Shown here: piece after piece, positions 22,761 through 33,920 of the stretch
How positions within the stretch are numbered: position 1 is the first letter of the stretch
Layout: each line of letters starts with the position of its first letter
From: Vanrija pseudolonga
Lineage: Eukaryota; Basidiomycota; Tremellomycetes; Trichosporonales; Trichosporonaceae
Direction: 5' to 3'
Length of the DNA stretch: 64,000 bases
Assembly: GCF_020906515.1 (NCBI RefSeq)
Contig: NC_085852.1
Span: forward strand, 1,860,001-1,924,000
Notes under the pieces: generated by a model
What the model saw: the letters and a program-made list of their open reading frames with translations, nothing else
Database searches by the model: none
Told to the model about the DNA's origin: nothing
Translations under genes and position numbers: made by a program

Positions 22761-22814
22761 ATGAAACTGCTTGCTAGCAGCACCAGTCCTCAAAAGCGGT
22801 GGCCAACTGACTGA
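22761..22814 (+). other. Candidate 17-codon uORF before URA2
   Basis: The frame MKLLASSTSPQKRWPTD ends 198 bp before the URA2 ATG and sits just after a CT-rich tract, so it probably falls in the leader. Whether the [16 protein letters not shown] upstream of it is unknown. Confidence 0.4.
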
Positions 22815-23012
22815 CAAGACTAAAACCAAGCCAGACCAGACAAGAAAAACAACGACTCGCCTTCAAACGCGTACCTCGTCGTCGGCCCCGCCCATCACAT
22901 CACTCCCTCCCCCCAAGTGCACGAACATTTTCTTGAGCACCTCCACTTTCCTTCTTCCCCCCTCCTTCTTCTTGAAACTTTTCCCGTCCGTCGTACCCCG
23001 ACGTTAGACATC

Positions 23013-26000
23013 ATGGTCGCCCCCGCTGCTCACGACGAGCCGGCCCCGGCCTCTGCTGGCCAGCAGACCAACCCCGGCTCGCCGGTGCCCGTCACCTCGC
23101 CCCGCATGACCGTGACCCGGGACCCCATTGCGTTCGCCGCGTCCAACTTTGCCATCCCCTCCGGCTCGCTCTACCCCCCCGCTTCGGGCCGTGGTGTCGA
23201 CTTCATGGCCGGCGAGACCGAGTGGAAGGACTCGTACGGCCAGGGCAACGCCGTCCTCGAGTTTGCCGATGGCCTCGCCCTCTCGGGCCACTCGTTCGGC
23301 GCCGAGAAGAGCATCTCGGGAGAGTGTGTCTTCCAGACTGGTTAGTTGTGAGGCCAAGGCACAATGCTCACCTTCTAGGCATGGTCGGCTACCCCGAGTC
23401 CCTCACCGACCCCTCCTACGAGTCGCAGATCCTCGTCCTCACCTACCCCCTCGTCGGCAACTACGGTGTTCCCGAGCGTGAGGCCGACGTCGCTGCCATC
23501 GGCCAGGACGCCGACGGCTCGTCGCTTTTTGACAAGATCCCCGCCGAGTTCGAGTCTAAGCGTATCCACGTTGCCGCGCTCGTTATCGCCAACTACCACC
23601 CCAGCTACTCGCACTTCCTCGCCCAGTCGAGCCTCGGCCAGTGGCTCAAGGAGCAGGGCGTCCCCGCCATCTGGGGTCTCGACACCCGCATGATCACCAA
23701 GAAGCTCCGTGAGGGTGGCTCCACCCTTGCCCGTGTCCTCGCCCAGAAGACCGGTCCTGTCTCTGGCGAGGGCCTCGTTGGCAAGCTCCTCGGCAGCCTC
23801 GCCCCCGCCGGCTCTGACGCCGGTGACGAGAACTGGATCAACAACTTTGACGTTGTTCCCTTCGCCGACCCCAACCAGACCAACCTTGTTGCTAAGGTCT
23901 CGCTCAAGGAGCCCGTGGTCTACACTGCCGAGGGCGAGGCCCTCCTTAACCCCAAGACCGGCAAGACCATCCGCGTCCTCGCTGTTGACGTCGGTATCAA
24001 GTACAACCAGATCCGCTGCTTCCGCAAGCGCGGTGTCGAGGTCAAGGTCGTCCCCTGGGACTACGACTTCAACAAGGACGCCGGCAAGTACGACGGTCTC
24101 TTCATCTCCAACGGTCCCGGTGACCCCTCGATGGCCACCAAGACGATCGAGCACCTCCGCGTCGCTCTCGCCAACTCCAAGGTCCCCATCTTCGGTATCT
24201 GTCTTGGCCACCAGCTCCTCGCCCTGGCTTCGGGCGCCAGCACCCGCAAGATGAAGTACGGTAACCGTGGTATGAACCTGCCCTGCACCTGCACCACCTC
24301 GGGCCGCTGCTACATCACCTCGCAGAACCACGGTTACGAGGTTGACGTCTCCACCCTCAAGGAGGGCTGGGAGCCCCTCTTCGTCAACGCCAACGACAAC
24401 TCCAACGAGGGTATCTGGATGGGCAAGAACGGCAAGCCCTTCTTCTCGGTCCAGTTCCACCCCGAGTCGGCTCCCGGTCCCCGCGACACCGAGTTCCTCT
24501 TCGACGTGTTCATCCAGAGCATCGTCGCCACTGCCGCCGAGGGCCGCCTTGTCTCGATCGACATGCCCGGCGGTGAGCTCGCTGCCCACAAGGAGCGCGT
24601 CCCCCGCGTTTCCGTCAAGAAGGTCCTCGTCCTCGGCTCTGGTGGTCTCTCCATCGGCCAGGCCGGCGAGTTTGACTACTCTGGTTCGCAGGCCATCAAG
24701 GCCCTCAAGGAGGAGGGTATCTACACCATTCTGGTCAACCCCAACATTGCCACCATCCAGACCTCCAAGGGTCTTGCCGACAAGGTCTACTTCCTCCCCG
24801 TGACCCCCGAGTTTGTCACCAAGATCATCAAGCACGAGAAGCCCGACGGCATCTACTGCACGTTCGGTGGCCAGACCGCCCTCTCAGTCGGTATCGCCCT
24901 CAAGGACGACTTTGAGAAGCTCGGCGTCAAGGTCCTCGGTACCCCCATCGACACCGTCATCACCACTGAGGACCGTGACCTCTTCGACAAGGCCCTCAAG
25001 GAGATTGGGGAGAAGTCTGCCGAGTCTTCGTCGGCCAACACCGTCCCCGAGGCCATCGCCGCCGCCAACCGCATCGGCTACCCCCTCATTGTTCGTGCCG
25101 CTTTCGCCCTCGGTGGTCTCGGCTCGGGCTTCGCCTCGAACGAGGCTGAGCTTGTCGAGCTCTGCAACAAGGCTTTCGCCACCTCGCCCCAGGTCCTTGT
25201 CGAGCGCTCGATGAAGGGCTGGAAGGAGGTCGAGTACGAGGTTGTCCGTGACTGCATGGACAACTGTATCACCGTCTGTAACATGGAGAACTTCGACCCT
25301 CTCGGTATCCACACCGGTGACTCGATCGTCGTCGCTCCCTCGCAGACTCTCTCGGACGCCGACTACAACATGCTCCGTACCACGGCTGTCAACGTCATTC
25401 GCCACCTTGGTGTCGTCGGCGAGTGCAACATCCAGTACGCGCTCAACCCCTACTCCAAGGAGTACTGCATCATCGAGGTCAACGCTCGTCTCTCGCGTTC
25501 GTCGGCTCTCGCCTCCAAGGCCACCGGTTACCCCCTGGCCTTCATCGCCGCCAAGCTCGGTCTCAACATTCCTCTCAATGAGATCCGCAACTCGGTCACC
25601 AAGAAGACCACGGCCTGCTTCGAGCCCTCGCTCGACTACTGCGTCGTCAAGATCCCCCGTTGGGACCTTAAGAAGTTCAACCGCGTCTCGACTGCGCTCT
25701 CGTCGTCGATGAAGTCGGTTGGTGAGGTCATGGCCATTGGCCGTACCTTTGAGGAGACCATCCAGAAGGCCATTCGCTGCATCGACGACAGCTTCCTTGG
25801 CTTCGGTGAGAACGCCAACATCGAGGTCGACGATATCGACTACGAGATTGCCAACCCCACCGACAAGCGTCTCTTCGCCCTTGCCACCGCTCTCAAGCGT
25901 GGCTACTCGGTAGACAAGCTCAACAAGATGTCCAACATTGACAAGTGGTTCCTTCGCCGCCTCGAGCGCCTCTCCAAGACCGAAGATGTCATCGCCAAGT

Positions 26001-29000
26001 TCTCCGCTGCCACCGTCCCCACCGAGCTCCTCCGCAACGCCAAGCAGCTCGGCTTCTCGGACCGTGCCATCGCCAAGGCCCTCAACTCGAACGAGCTGGC
26101 TGTTCGCCGTCTCCGTGTCGAGGCCGGCATCACGCCCTTCGTCAAGCAGATCGACACGGTCGCCGCCGAGTTCCCTGCGTACACCAACTACCTCTACACG
26201 ACGTACAATGCTTCGCAGCACGACGTCGACTTCAAGGACCACGGTGTCATGGTCCTTGGTTCCGGTGTCTACCGCATCGGTTCGTCGGTCGAGTTCGACT
26301 GGTGTGCTGTCCGCGCCATCCGCACCCTTCGCGAGAACGGCATGAAGACGATCATGATCAACTACAACCCCGAGACCGTCTCGACCGACTATGACGAGGC
26401 CGACAAGCTCTACTTTGAGAACATTTCGCTCGAGACCGTCCTTGACATCTACGACATTGAGCGCTCCTCGGGTGTTGTCCTCTCCATGGGTGGTCAGACC
26501 CCCAACAACATTGCCCTGGCTCTCCACCGCCAGAACGTCAAGATCTACGGCACTTCGCCCGAGATGATTGACACTGCCGAGAACCGTTACAAGTTCTCGC
26601 GTATGCTCGACAAGATTGGCGTCGACCAGCCTCTCTGGAAGGAGCTTACCAGCTTCGAGGAGGCCAAGGCCTTCTGTGACAAGGTCGGCTACCCCACCCT
26701 TGTCCGCCCCTCGTACGTCCTCTCCGGTGCCGCCATGAACGTCGTCTACTCCGAGGACGACCTTCACAGCTACCTCAACCAGGCCGCTGCCGTCTCGCGC
26801 GACCACCCCGTTGTCATCTCCAAGTACATCGAGGAGGCCAAGGAGATCGAGATGGACGCCGTCGCCAAGGACGGCAAGATGGTCATCCACTACATCTCGG
26901 AACACGTCGAGAACGCCGGTGTTCACTCGGGTGACGCTACCCTCATCCTCCCCCCTCAGGATCTCGACCCCGAGACCATCCGCAAGATTGAGATTGCCAC
27001 CCAGAAGATTGGCGCTGCCCTCAACGTTACTGGTCCTTACAACATCCAGTTCATCGCCAAGAACAACGAGATCAAGGTCATCGAGTGCAACCTCCGTGCT
27101 GCGCGTTCGTTCCCCTTCGTTTCCAAGGTCACTGGCATCGACGGTATCGAGATGGCCACCAAGGTCATGCTCGGCCTCCCCGTCTCTCCTTACCCCGACA
27201 TCAAGATGCCTCCCAACTACGTCGGTGTCAAGGTCCCCCAGTTCTCGTTCTCGCGTCTCAGCGGTGCCGACCCCATCCTCGGTGTCGAGATGGCCTCGAC
27301 CGGTGAGGTTGCCTGCTTTGGCAAGGACAAGTACGACGCCTACCTCAAGGCTCTCATCTCGACCGGTATCCGTCCTCCCAAGAAGAACGTCCTCCTTTCG
27401 ATCGGTTCGTTCAAGGAGAAGCTCGAGATGCTCCCCTCGGTCCACAAGCTTCACCGCATGGGCTACAACCTCTTCGCCACCGCCGGTACCGCCGACTTCA
27501 TCCAGGAGCACGGCATTCCTGTCAAGTACCTCGAGAACCTCGGCGAGGACGAGGACACTCCCCAGAAGGCCGAGTACTCGCTCAACCAGCACCTGGGCAA
27601 CAACATGATCGACCTCTACATCAACCTGCCTTCGAAGAACCGCTTCCGCCGTCCCGCTTCGTACATCTCGAAGGGCTACCGCTCGCGTCGTATGGCCGTC
27701 GACTTTGCCATTCCTCTGATCACCAACGTCAAGAATGCCAAGCTCTTCATCGAGGCCATCATCCGCAAGCCCACGTTTGACATCACCTCGGTCGACTACA
27801 AGACCTCGCACGAGACCTACACCTTCCCTGGTCTCATCTCGGTCCAGTCGTTTGTCCCTGGTGCCGCCGAGGCTGGCTCCGAGGACTTTGCCGTCGCTAC
27901 CCAGGCTGCCATCCGCGGTGGCTTCTCGGTCGTCCAGATGGTTCCCCAGGGAGTCAACTCGGCCGTCGAGGACGAGATCTCACTCCAGCGCGCTCAGCAG
28001 AACGCCTCGGGCTCGGCCCACTGCGACTACTTCTTCTCGGTCGCTGCCACTGCCGACAACGCGTCGCGCCTCAAGGACGCTATCGACGCCGGTGCCAAGG
28101 CGCTGTTCATCCCCTTCAACAACTTCTTCGGCTCGGTCAACAAGGTTGCCAGCGTCGCCCAGCACTTTGCCGCTTGGCCCCAGGACAAGCCCATTGTCAC
28201 TGACGCTCGTGGAACCGACCTTGCCTCGATCCTCCTCCTCGCGTCGCTCAACAACCGCAGCATCCACATTGCTTCGGTCTCGACCCGCGAGGACATCCTC
28301 CTGATCTCGCTCGCCAAGGAGAAGGGTCTTGCGGTCACCTGCGACGTCTCGGTCTATGCCCTCTTCTACTCGCAGAAGGACTTCCCTGAGGCCGCTAAGA
28401 TCCTCCCCACTGAGGCGGACCAGAAGGCGCTTTGGGACAACATTGCCCACGTCGACGTCTTCTCGGTCGGTGTCCTGCCCTACGAGCTTGGCCAGGCTCT
28501 CGGCAAGAAGGTCTCGGCTGCCAGCGGTGTCGAGGAGACTCTCCCTCTCCTCCTCTCTGCTGTCGCCGACGGCCGCCTCACCCTCGAGGACATTGCCACT
28601 CGCCTCAGCGAGAACCCCCGCACCATCTTCGACATCACTGAGCAGCCTCAGACTTATGTCGAGGTCGAGGTCAACCGTTCGTCGACCTTTGACCTTGAGG
28701 GTGACGAGTGGTCGCCCCTCGAGGGCAAGGCCATCAGCGGTGGCGTCCACCGTGTGGTCATCAACAACCACTCGGTGGTCCTCGACGGCACTGCCTTCTC
28801 AATGCCCCTTGGCCGCGATGTTTCGCTTTCGGGCCCTCGCAAGCCTGCCGCCGGCGGCCGTGGTTCGTTCTCGCGTGCGCAGCGCCCCAGCATCTCGCTC
28901 CAGTCGCCTCCTCCGGCTCTGGGCCTCCAGCTCAAGTCGGCGGCCTCGCAGCCCTCGCTCATGTCGCTCGCCGCGCAGCCCATTGCCACGTCGCCTCTCC

Positions 29001-30027
29001 CTGCCCTCCCCTCGCTCCAGTCGCACGCTGCCTTCTCGCGCCGCCACATCCTGTCGGTCAAGCAGTTCAGCCGCGACGACCTTCACGCGCTCTTCAACGT
29101 TGCGTCCGAGATGCGCACCCAGGTCGAACGCCAGGGCTCGGTCGACACTCTCCGTGGCCGTGTCCTCTGCACCCTCTTCTACGAGCCTTCTACCCGCACC
29201 TCGACCTCGTTCGAGGCGGCCATGAAGCGCTGCGGTGGTGAGGTTGTCCAGGTGACTGCCGAGCGCTCGTCTGTCCAGAAGGGCGAGTCGCTTCAGGACA
29301 CTATCCGCACTGTCGGCTGCTACGCCGACGCTGTTGTGCTCCGTCACCCCGACGTCGGCTCGTCCAAGACGGCCGCCAAGAGCAGCCCTGTGCCCGTCAT
29401 CAACGCCGGTGACGGTATCGGAGAGCACCCCACGCAGTCGCTCCTCGATGTCTTCACCATCCGTGAGGAGCTGGGTTCCGTCAACGGTATCACCGTTACT
29501 CTTATCGGTGACCTGAAGAACGGCCGCACTGTTCACTCGCTCGTCAAGCTCCTGTCGCTCTACGACGTGACGCTCAACTTTGTGTCGCCACCTTCGCTCG
29601 CCATGCCCGACTACGTCAAGCAGGAGGCGAGCCGCGCCAACATTCGCTGGGCCGAGTACCACAACCTGGACGACGTTATCGAGCACTCGGACGTGCTCTA
29701 CGTTACTCGTGTTCAGAAGGAGCGCTTCGACAGCATTGCCGAGTACGAGTCCGTCAAGGACATGTATGTCATCAACCACGACGTCCTCAAGCGTGCCAAG
29801 GAGAGTGCAATCGTCATGCACCCTCTTCCTCGTCTCAACGAGATTGACCCCGAGGTCGACTTTGACAGCCGTCGTGCTGCCTACTTCCGCCAGATGCGCT
29901 ACGGTCTTTTCGTGAGTACGGCTAGCGCCATGTCGTTATTCCGCGGCAACGGGCCACGGGTGTACCTTGTTGCTAACATGCCACGCAGATTCGTATGGCG
30001 CTGCTCACCATGGTCCTCGGCGCATAG
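23013..30027 (+). CDS. URA2: URA2-type carbamoyl-phosphate synthase / aspartate transcarbamylase
   Basis: Exons: 23013-23340, 23379-29911, 29989-30027; 2299 residues. Order: a glutamine amidotransferase with nucleophile Cys in [17 protein letters not shown] (about residue 383); CPSase first half from [20 protein letters not shown] (about 522); second half from [20 protein letters not shown] (about 1065); a dihydroorotase-like domain (about 1590-1900); and aspartate transcarbamylase from about 1995 with the carbamoyl-phosphate motif [13 protein letters not shown]. The DHOase metal motif is lost ([10 protein letters not shown] in place of PGLIDVHVH), as in other fungal URA2 proteins, so DHOase activity must come from a separate URA4-type enzyme. 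It catalyses the first two steps of pyrimidine synthesis; the family is feedback-inhibited by UTP. The last intron (77 nt) joins YGLF to [12 protein letters not shown], the expected ATCase end. Codon bias is extreme, suggesting high expression. Confidence 0.97.
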
Positions 30028-31255
30028 ACGTGCCGTGGTACTACCCCGCATTATTACCCCAGCTCCGTGTACATTGAATCGCATATCCCCCTCTCCCCTC
30101 GCTACCAATCTTTCCAAAAGTGGCTCTAGAGCTTCCTCGGTGGCATGCCACTTTAGTAGTTATCCGCAAAAGAAAATGCATCGGTTCCCAAGCAACCAAG
30201 CAACGACCCACCGGTTTCTAGGTCCGGGGCTGGAATGGGCGGTGGGTTGTTGCGGTGGTTGTCGCCGTCGCTCGCGGCGACTCTGGACGTAATGTATAGA
30301 ACATTCCGTATTCCGTAGGGCCAAGGCAGCGGCGTGTTGTAGCAGTGGTAGATGTCCGTGTGATGGCCGTGGCCCGTCGTGTTGTATTGCGTATCGTGGG
30401 TATGAAACTTGGTTTTTGCGTAACTGCTTGCGTATGCTGTCGTAAGGTCTCAGAGTCAACGGGCTGGTGGCAACGGTACCGACAGTGGTTTGTGTCGGTA
30501 GCGGTCTCATGTCATGTCGAGTGGCGGGTGAGATTGGGTCAGGTGCCACTGGGTTGCTGGCCTTGCCTTGCCTTTGCCACCGGCGTCCGACAGGAATGGC
30601 AGCAGTGGTGGGTGGGTGGGATGACGACGTGTCCATGGGAAACGCTATATTGGCTTGGCTGGGGTGTGCGACGACACTTGTGCCACCGTGCCATGCCGCT
30701 GGCCTCCTGCCCCCGCGCCCCGCGTCTCTCTCTCTCTACCAACATTGATTTTCGTGCCTGAGCGCCTGAGCCAGCTTGCCTGGCTTCCATTAACGCTTGC
30801 CCTGCCCTGTGTAATCGGGCCCAGCGGGCCTTGTAGCGGCATGCAACAGCTGTGAAGTTGTGCAGCATGCGGGGGTGCGACGCTGTGTGCCCGCGTGTGA
30901 TTTTCGCTTTCACAGCCGCGGCCAAGGTGCGGGGTTTGGTCGCCGCTGCCGATGGTGGGTGCGGTGGCGACAGACACAAGGTGACGACGACGACGATGCA
31001 AGAGATGGCGAGACATGATGATTGTGGAGCGGTGGAGCACACCCCACCACCGTTGGAACTGCCCTGCTCGACGACGGTGGCGGCCGGTCATGGATGGCAC
31101 GATTCACAGCAAGTCGGCAAGTCGTCGCGACACATCCCGAAGTGGAAGGCGGCGACTGCGCGACAGACCGACGGGAGGTGCAAGATGACGTCTGCAAATC
31201 TATTTGGAGGAGTTTGGCGTCCTTTTTACTCTTTGCGGGGGCTGGGCTGGGCTGC

Positions 31256-31296
31256 GAGGCAGGCAAGCAGGCAGGCAAGCAGGCAGGCAGGCAGCC
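31256..31296 (+). repeat. AGGC/AAGC simple repeat
   Basis: Alternating AGGC and AAGC units form a purine-rich tetranucleotide array in the gene-poor region. Confidence 0.8.
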
Positions 31297-31915
31297 AAAC
31301 GGCCAGCAGGCCGATGCATAATGCAAGTAGTACTGCGGCTGCATCAGCCAGCTGACATGGCTTGTTCGACCGGCCAAGCCACCGGCCTTGATGTCGGAGT
31401 CAGCTGGACATTGCCGCTGGTGGGCGGCGGGCGGACGGGCCGCTTGGCCGCCCGCCCGCCTCCGTTGCCGGTGGGTGGGTGCTTGCATTGAGATTCGTGC
31501 TCGTTAGCGCTGCTGCGTGCATGAAATTCTGCGTCACCCAGTGTGCATTGTACAAGCTCACATCTGCTGCGGCGACTCATGTCGCTACAGGACGTGCGTG
31601 CGTCGCTTGGTACTTCCAGATCTACCCCGCCAGGATATGCCAGGGATGCATTCGAGAGTTGCCCGTACATAGCCAGCTGGCCGTGGCCGCCGTCGTTCGC
31701 CCGCCCGCCCGACCGCCCGGTCGTCGCCAGGGGCTGAAATGTCCAGGGAATGTGATCCAGGTTGGGTTCGGGGAGGCGCGATCAGCCAGGAACCGCGGGC
31801 CAAAAGACAACTGAGACTGAGAGTGGCGACTGAGTTTTGGCTGGCAGCACCGCGGCCGCCGTCATTGCACCTCACCGCCTCGTTTCACCCTATCAAGTAG
31901 GTCTGTTCATTTTGG

Positions 31916-31982
31916 CAGCCAGCCAGCCAGCCAGCTCGAGGATTGTAGAGTGCATACAGCCTGCAGCCTGCAGCCTGCAGCC
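31916..31982 (+). repeat. CAGC array and CCTGCAG array
   Basis: About five CAGC units (31916-31935) are followed 21 bp later by three to four CCTGCAG units (31957-31982). Both are simple-sequence DNA. Confidence 0.8.
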
Positions 31983-32759
31983 CCGCAAGCCTTGCCGCTT
32001 GGCCTTGCCGCAGCTGCCGCCGCCGCTGCTGCCGCCGTAACCAAGCTCCCACAGCCGCTGCTGCAGCCCTCACCAGGCCACCAGGGCTACTACCTTCATG
32101 CCATGCCTCGATGCCGAGCCATTGTTCCTGCCGCGGATTGCGGCAACGACAACGCTCAGTACGCCAGTGCCAGATGCCAGAGACATAGACCTTCTCATCA
32201 TCCACACGCACGCAGCACGCAACAAGCTTTCGGTCCTGTCCAAGAACCCTTTTGAAACCCTCGCCCGATATCCCTGCCTCCTGGACCAGCGAAACGAGCT
32301 AGCTAGCTAGCGACGACGGGGCTCACCGCAGCAATAGCACACTCGCTTCGCCACCACCTCGACCAGCATCACCACTGCTGCTGCTCGTCGCAAAATCAAC
32401 CCGGTGTGCCCGCCGCGTTTCAGTTGTCGATTCTCTCTCTCTCGCCGTCGTCGAGCCTTCAACTACCCCTTCATAACCCCTCCCCCCCTCTCTCCTCCCC
32501 CTAGTTCGCGTCGTCCTTGCCTCCTCCCTGGTCACAAACTACAGCACACACCGATGCGTGCGGCGACTACTACGACCACCTCAACATAGGATCGACGACG
32601 ACGGACCCGACACACGCCCTCCCCCTCTCCGACGCACATTTCATCCTGCCCACCCACCGGCATCACCCAGCTCCCGTAACACTGCCCCTGTCCCCCTCCC
32701 TCCCATCATCTTGGCTACCACTACTGCATCACTGCGGCACACTGCGGCAACATTCCCCG

Positions 32760-33920
32760 TAGCGTAGGACTCTGAGCACGCACTTGCCTCGTTGAGCCGA
32801 ACGGACACTGGACAGTTACCCAAATCACTTTTGATTTAACCACACACTTCCAACTATCACCACCACCACGACTCTGCGCACAAACGTCTGGCTCGTGCAT
32901 CATTCTTCTGTCAGTGCCCGCCCCATTCTTCGCATTGCACAGGTGAGTCGTCGGTCGTGGGCCCTAGTAGTGCAGCCGCGATTGGTGGACGGACGGCGCC
33001 CCCGCCGCGCGCCGATTCAGGTTACACACACACGTTCACATCGCCTCTTGTCCCTGGCGCCGGCCCTCGGCCATGGTCGCATAAACGTCACACACGCACG
33101 CAGCAATGCAAAGCTAGCTAGGCTGCGGGCGATCACTCGCATCGTGCATCTTGTTCTTCTTCTTCTTCCTCCTCCTCATCACCACCACCACCCACACTCT
33201 CTCCCACATGCACACCACAACACACTCGTTCTAACACGTTCAACAGCTGTCGCCGCCGACGACTGCTTTTTCTAGCCTGCCTCATTTAGATCAGGGCAGA
33301 TCCGACACACCTTGCTGGTCGATCTTCATCCAAAAGAATTAGCAGCGTGTGCAGCGTGCTCGCAACGCGCAGCAGTCGTTCAACACTATATCAACTAGTC
33401 GACACGACGGGCAGCATACCAACGCACAAGTGAGTATTCCTAGCAGTCGTGCACGTCTGCACGAGCACTCGTCCGGGCGTCATTTTTTTACATCGTGACG
33501 GGCGACGTTACTCTTCCCCTCGCAACCCTGCCACCCGCCCAAACCTACTCTTCCCCCCTCTCCGCCTCTTCCCGTGTTGTTGCAACAAGTTGCGAGCGAT
33601 CCCAGCTTGCAATAACATCGCGATCGCCGCTGTGCGCAAGAGCACTGTGCTCGCTCTCTGCTACATCTTATCGCTCTTCTCCCCACTTTTTTGCCTGCAT
33701 TGGCACAGCAGCACACATCGCGCGCGCGACAAAACCCGGTTGCTAACGACATCCAGGTTGGTTGGGATCTCGATTACCGCTTCCGTCAAAACGTGCCGCG
33801 TGCCGCGCGACTAGTCCTCCCCGTCGTCCTCACACACGGCTTGCAGCTTGCTGCCGCGCCTGCACGCACACCAGCCTCAAGTGTGTGTGATCGACAACAC
33901 AACACGCAAACACATCGACA
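32760..33920 (+). other. Inferred 5' leader with two introns
   Basis: Donor CACAG|GTGAGT at 32943 pairs with CTAACACGTTCAACAG ending at 33246 (304 nt). Donor CAA|GTGAGT at 33430 pairs with CTAACGACATCCAG ending at 33756 (327 nt). The remaining pieces, 32760-32942, 33247-33429 and 33757-33920, contain no ATG, while the first intron contains several. This pattern fits a spliced 5' UTR of the 811-residue gene. The [15 protein letters not shown] is unknown. Confidence 0.55.

Larger units (their letters stand above)
21613..23012. promoter_or_regulatory. Divergent promoter and leaders: sirtuin / URA2
   Basis: 1.4 kb separates the two start codons. It contains a TATA-like palindrome near the sirtuin, a GCCA repeat, a CT-rich tract at about 22715-22757 typical of fungal transcription starts, and a short uORF before URA2. 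Otherwise I see no gene. Confidence 0.5.
30028..32759. other. Long region without a convincing gene
   Basis: Frames on both strands are short and have poor third-position bias, and I could not join them into a conserved protein. The region is rich in simple repeats. It presumably contains the URA2 3' UTR and distal regulatory DNA of the gene at 33.9 kb. A non-coding RNA cannot be excluded. Confidence 0.5.

Noticed and set aside
23375-24835. Second long minus-strand frame opposite URA2
   Set aside because: Same mirror effect of GC-biased codons; no start context or homologous features.
24884-27811. Large minus-strand frame (975 codons) opposite URA2
   Set aside because: It arises from extreme codon bias of the sense gene. 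Its product is a Val/Asp/Leu/Gly-rich mirror with no motifs.
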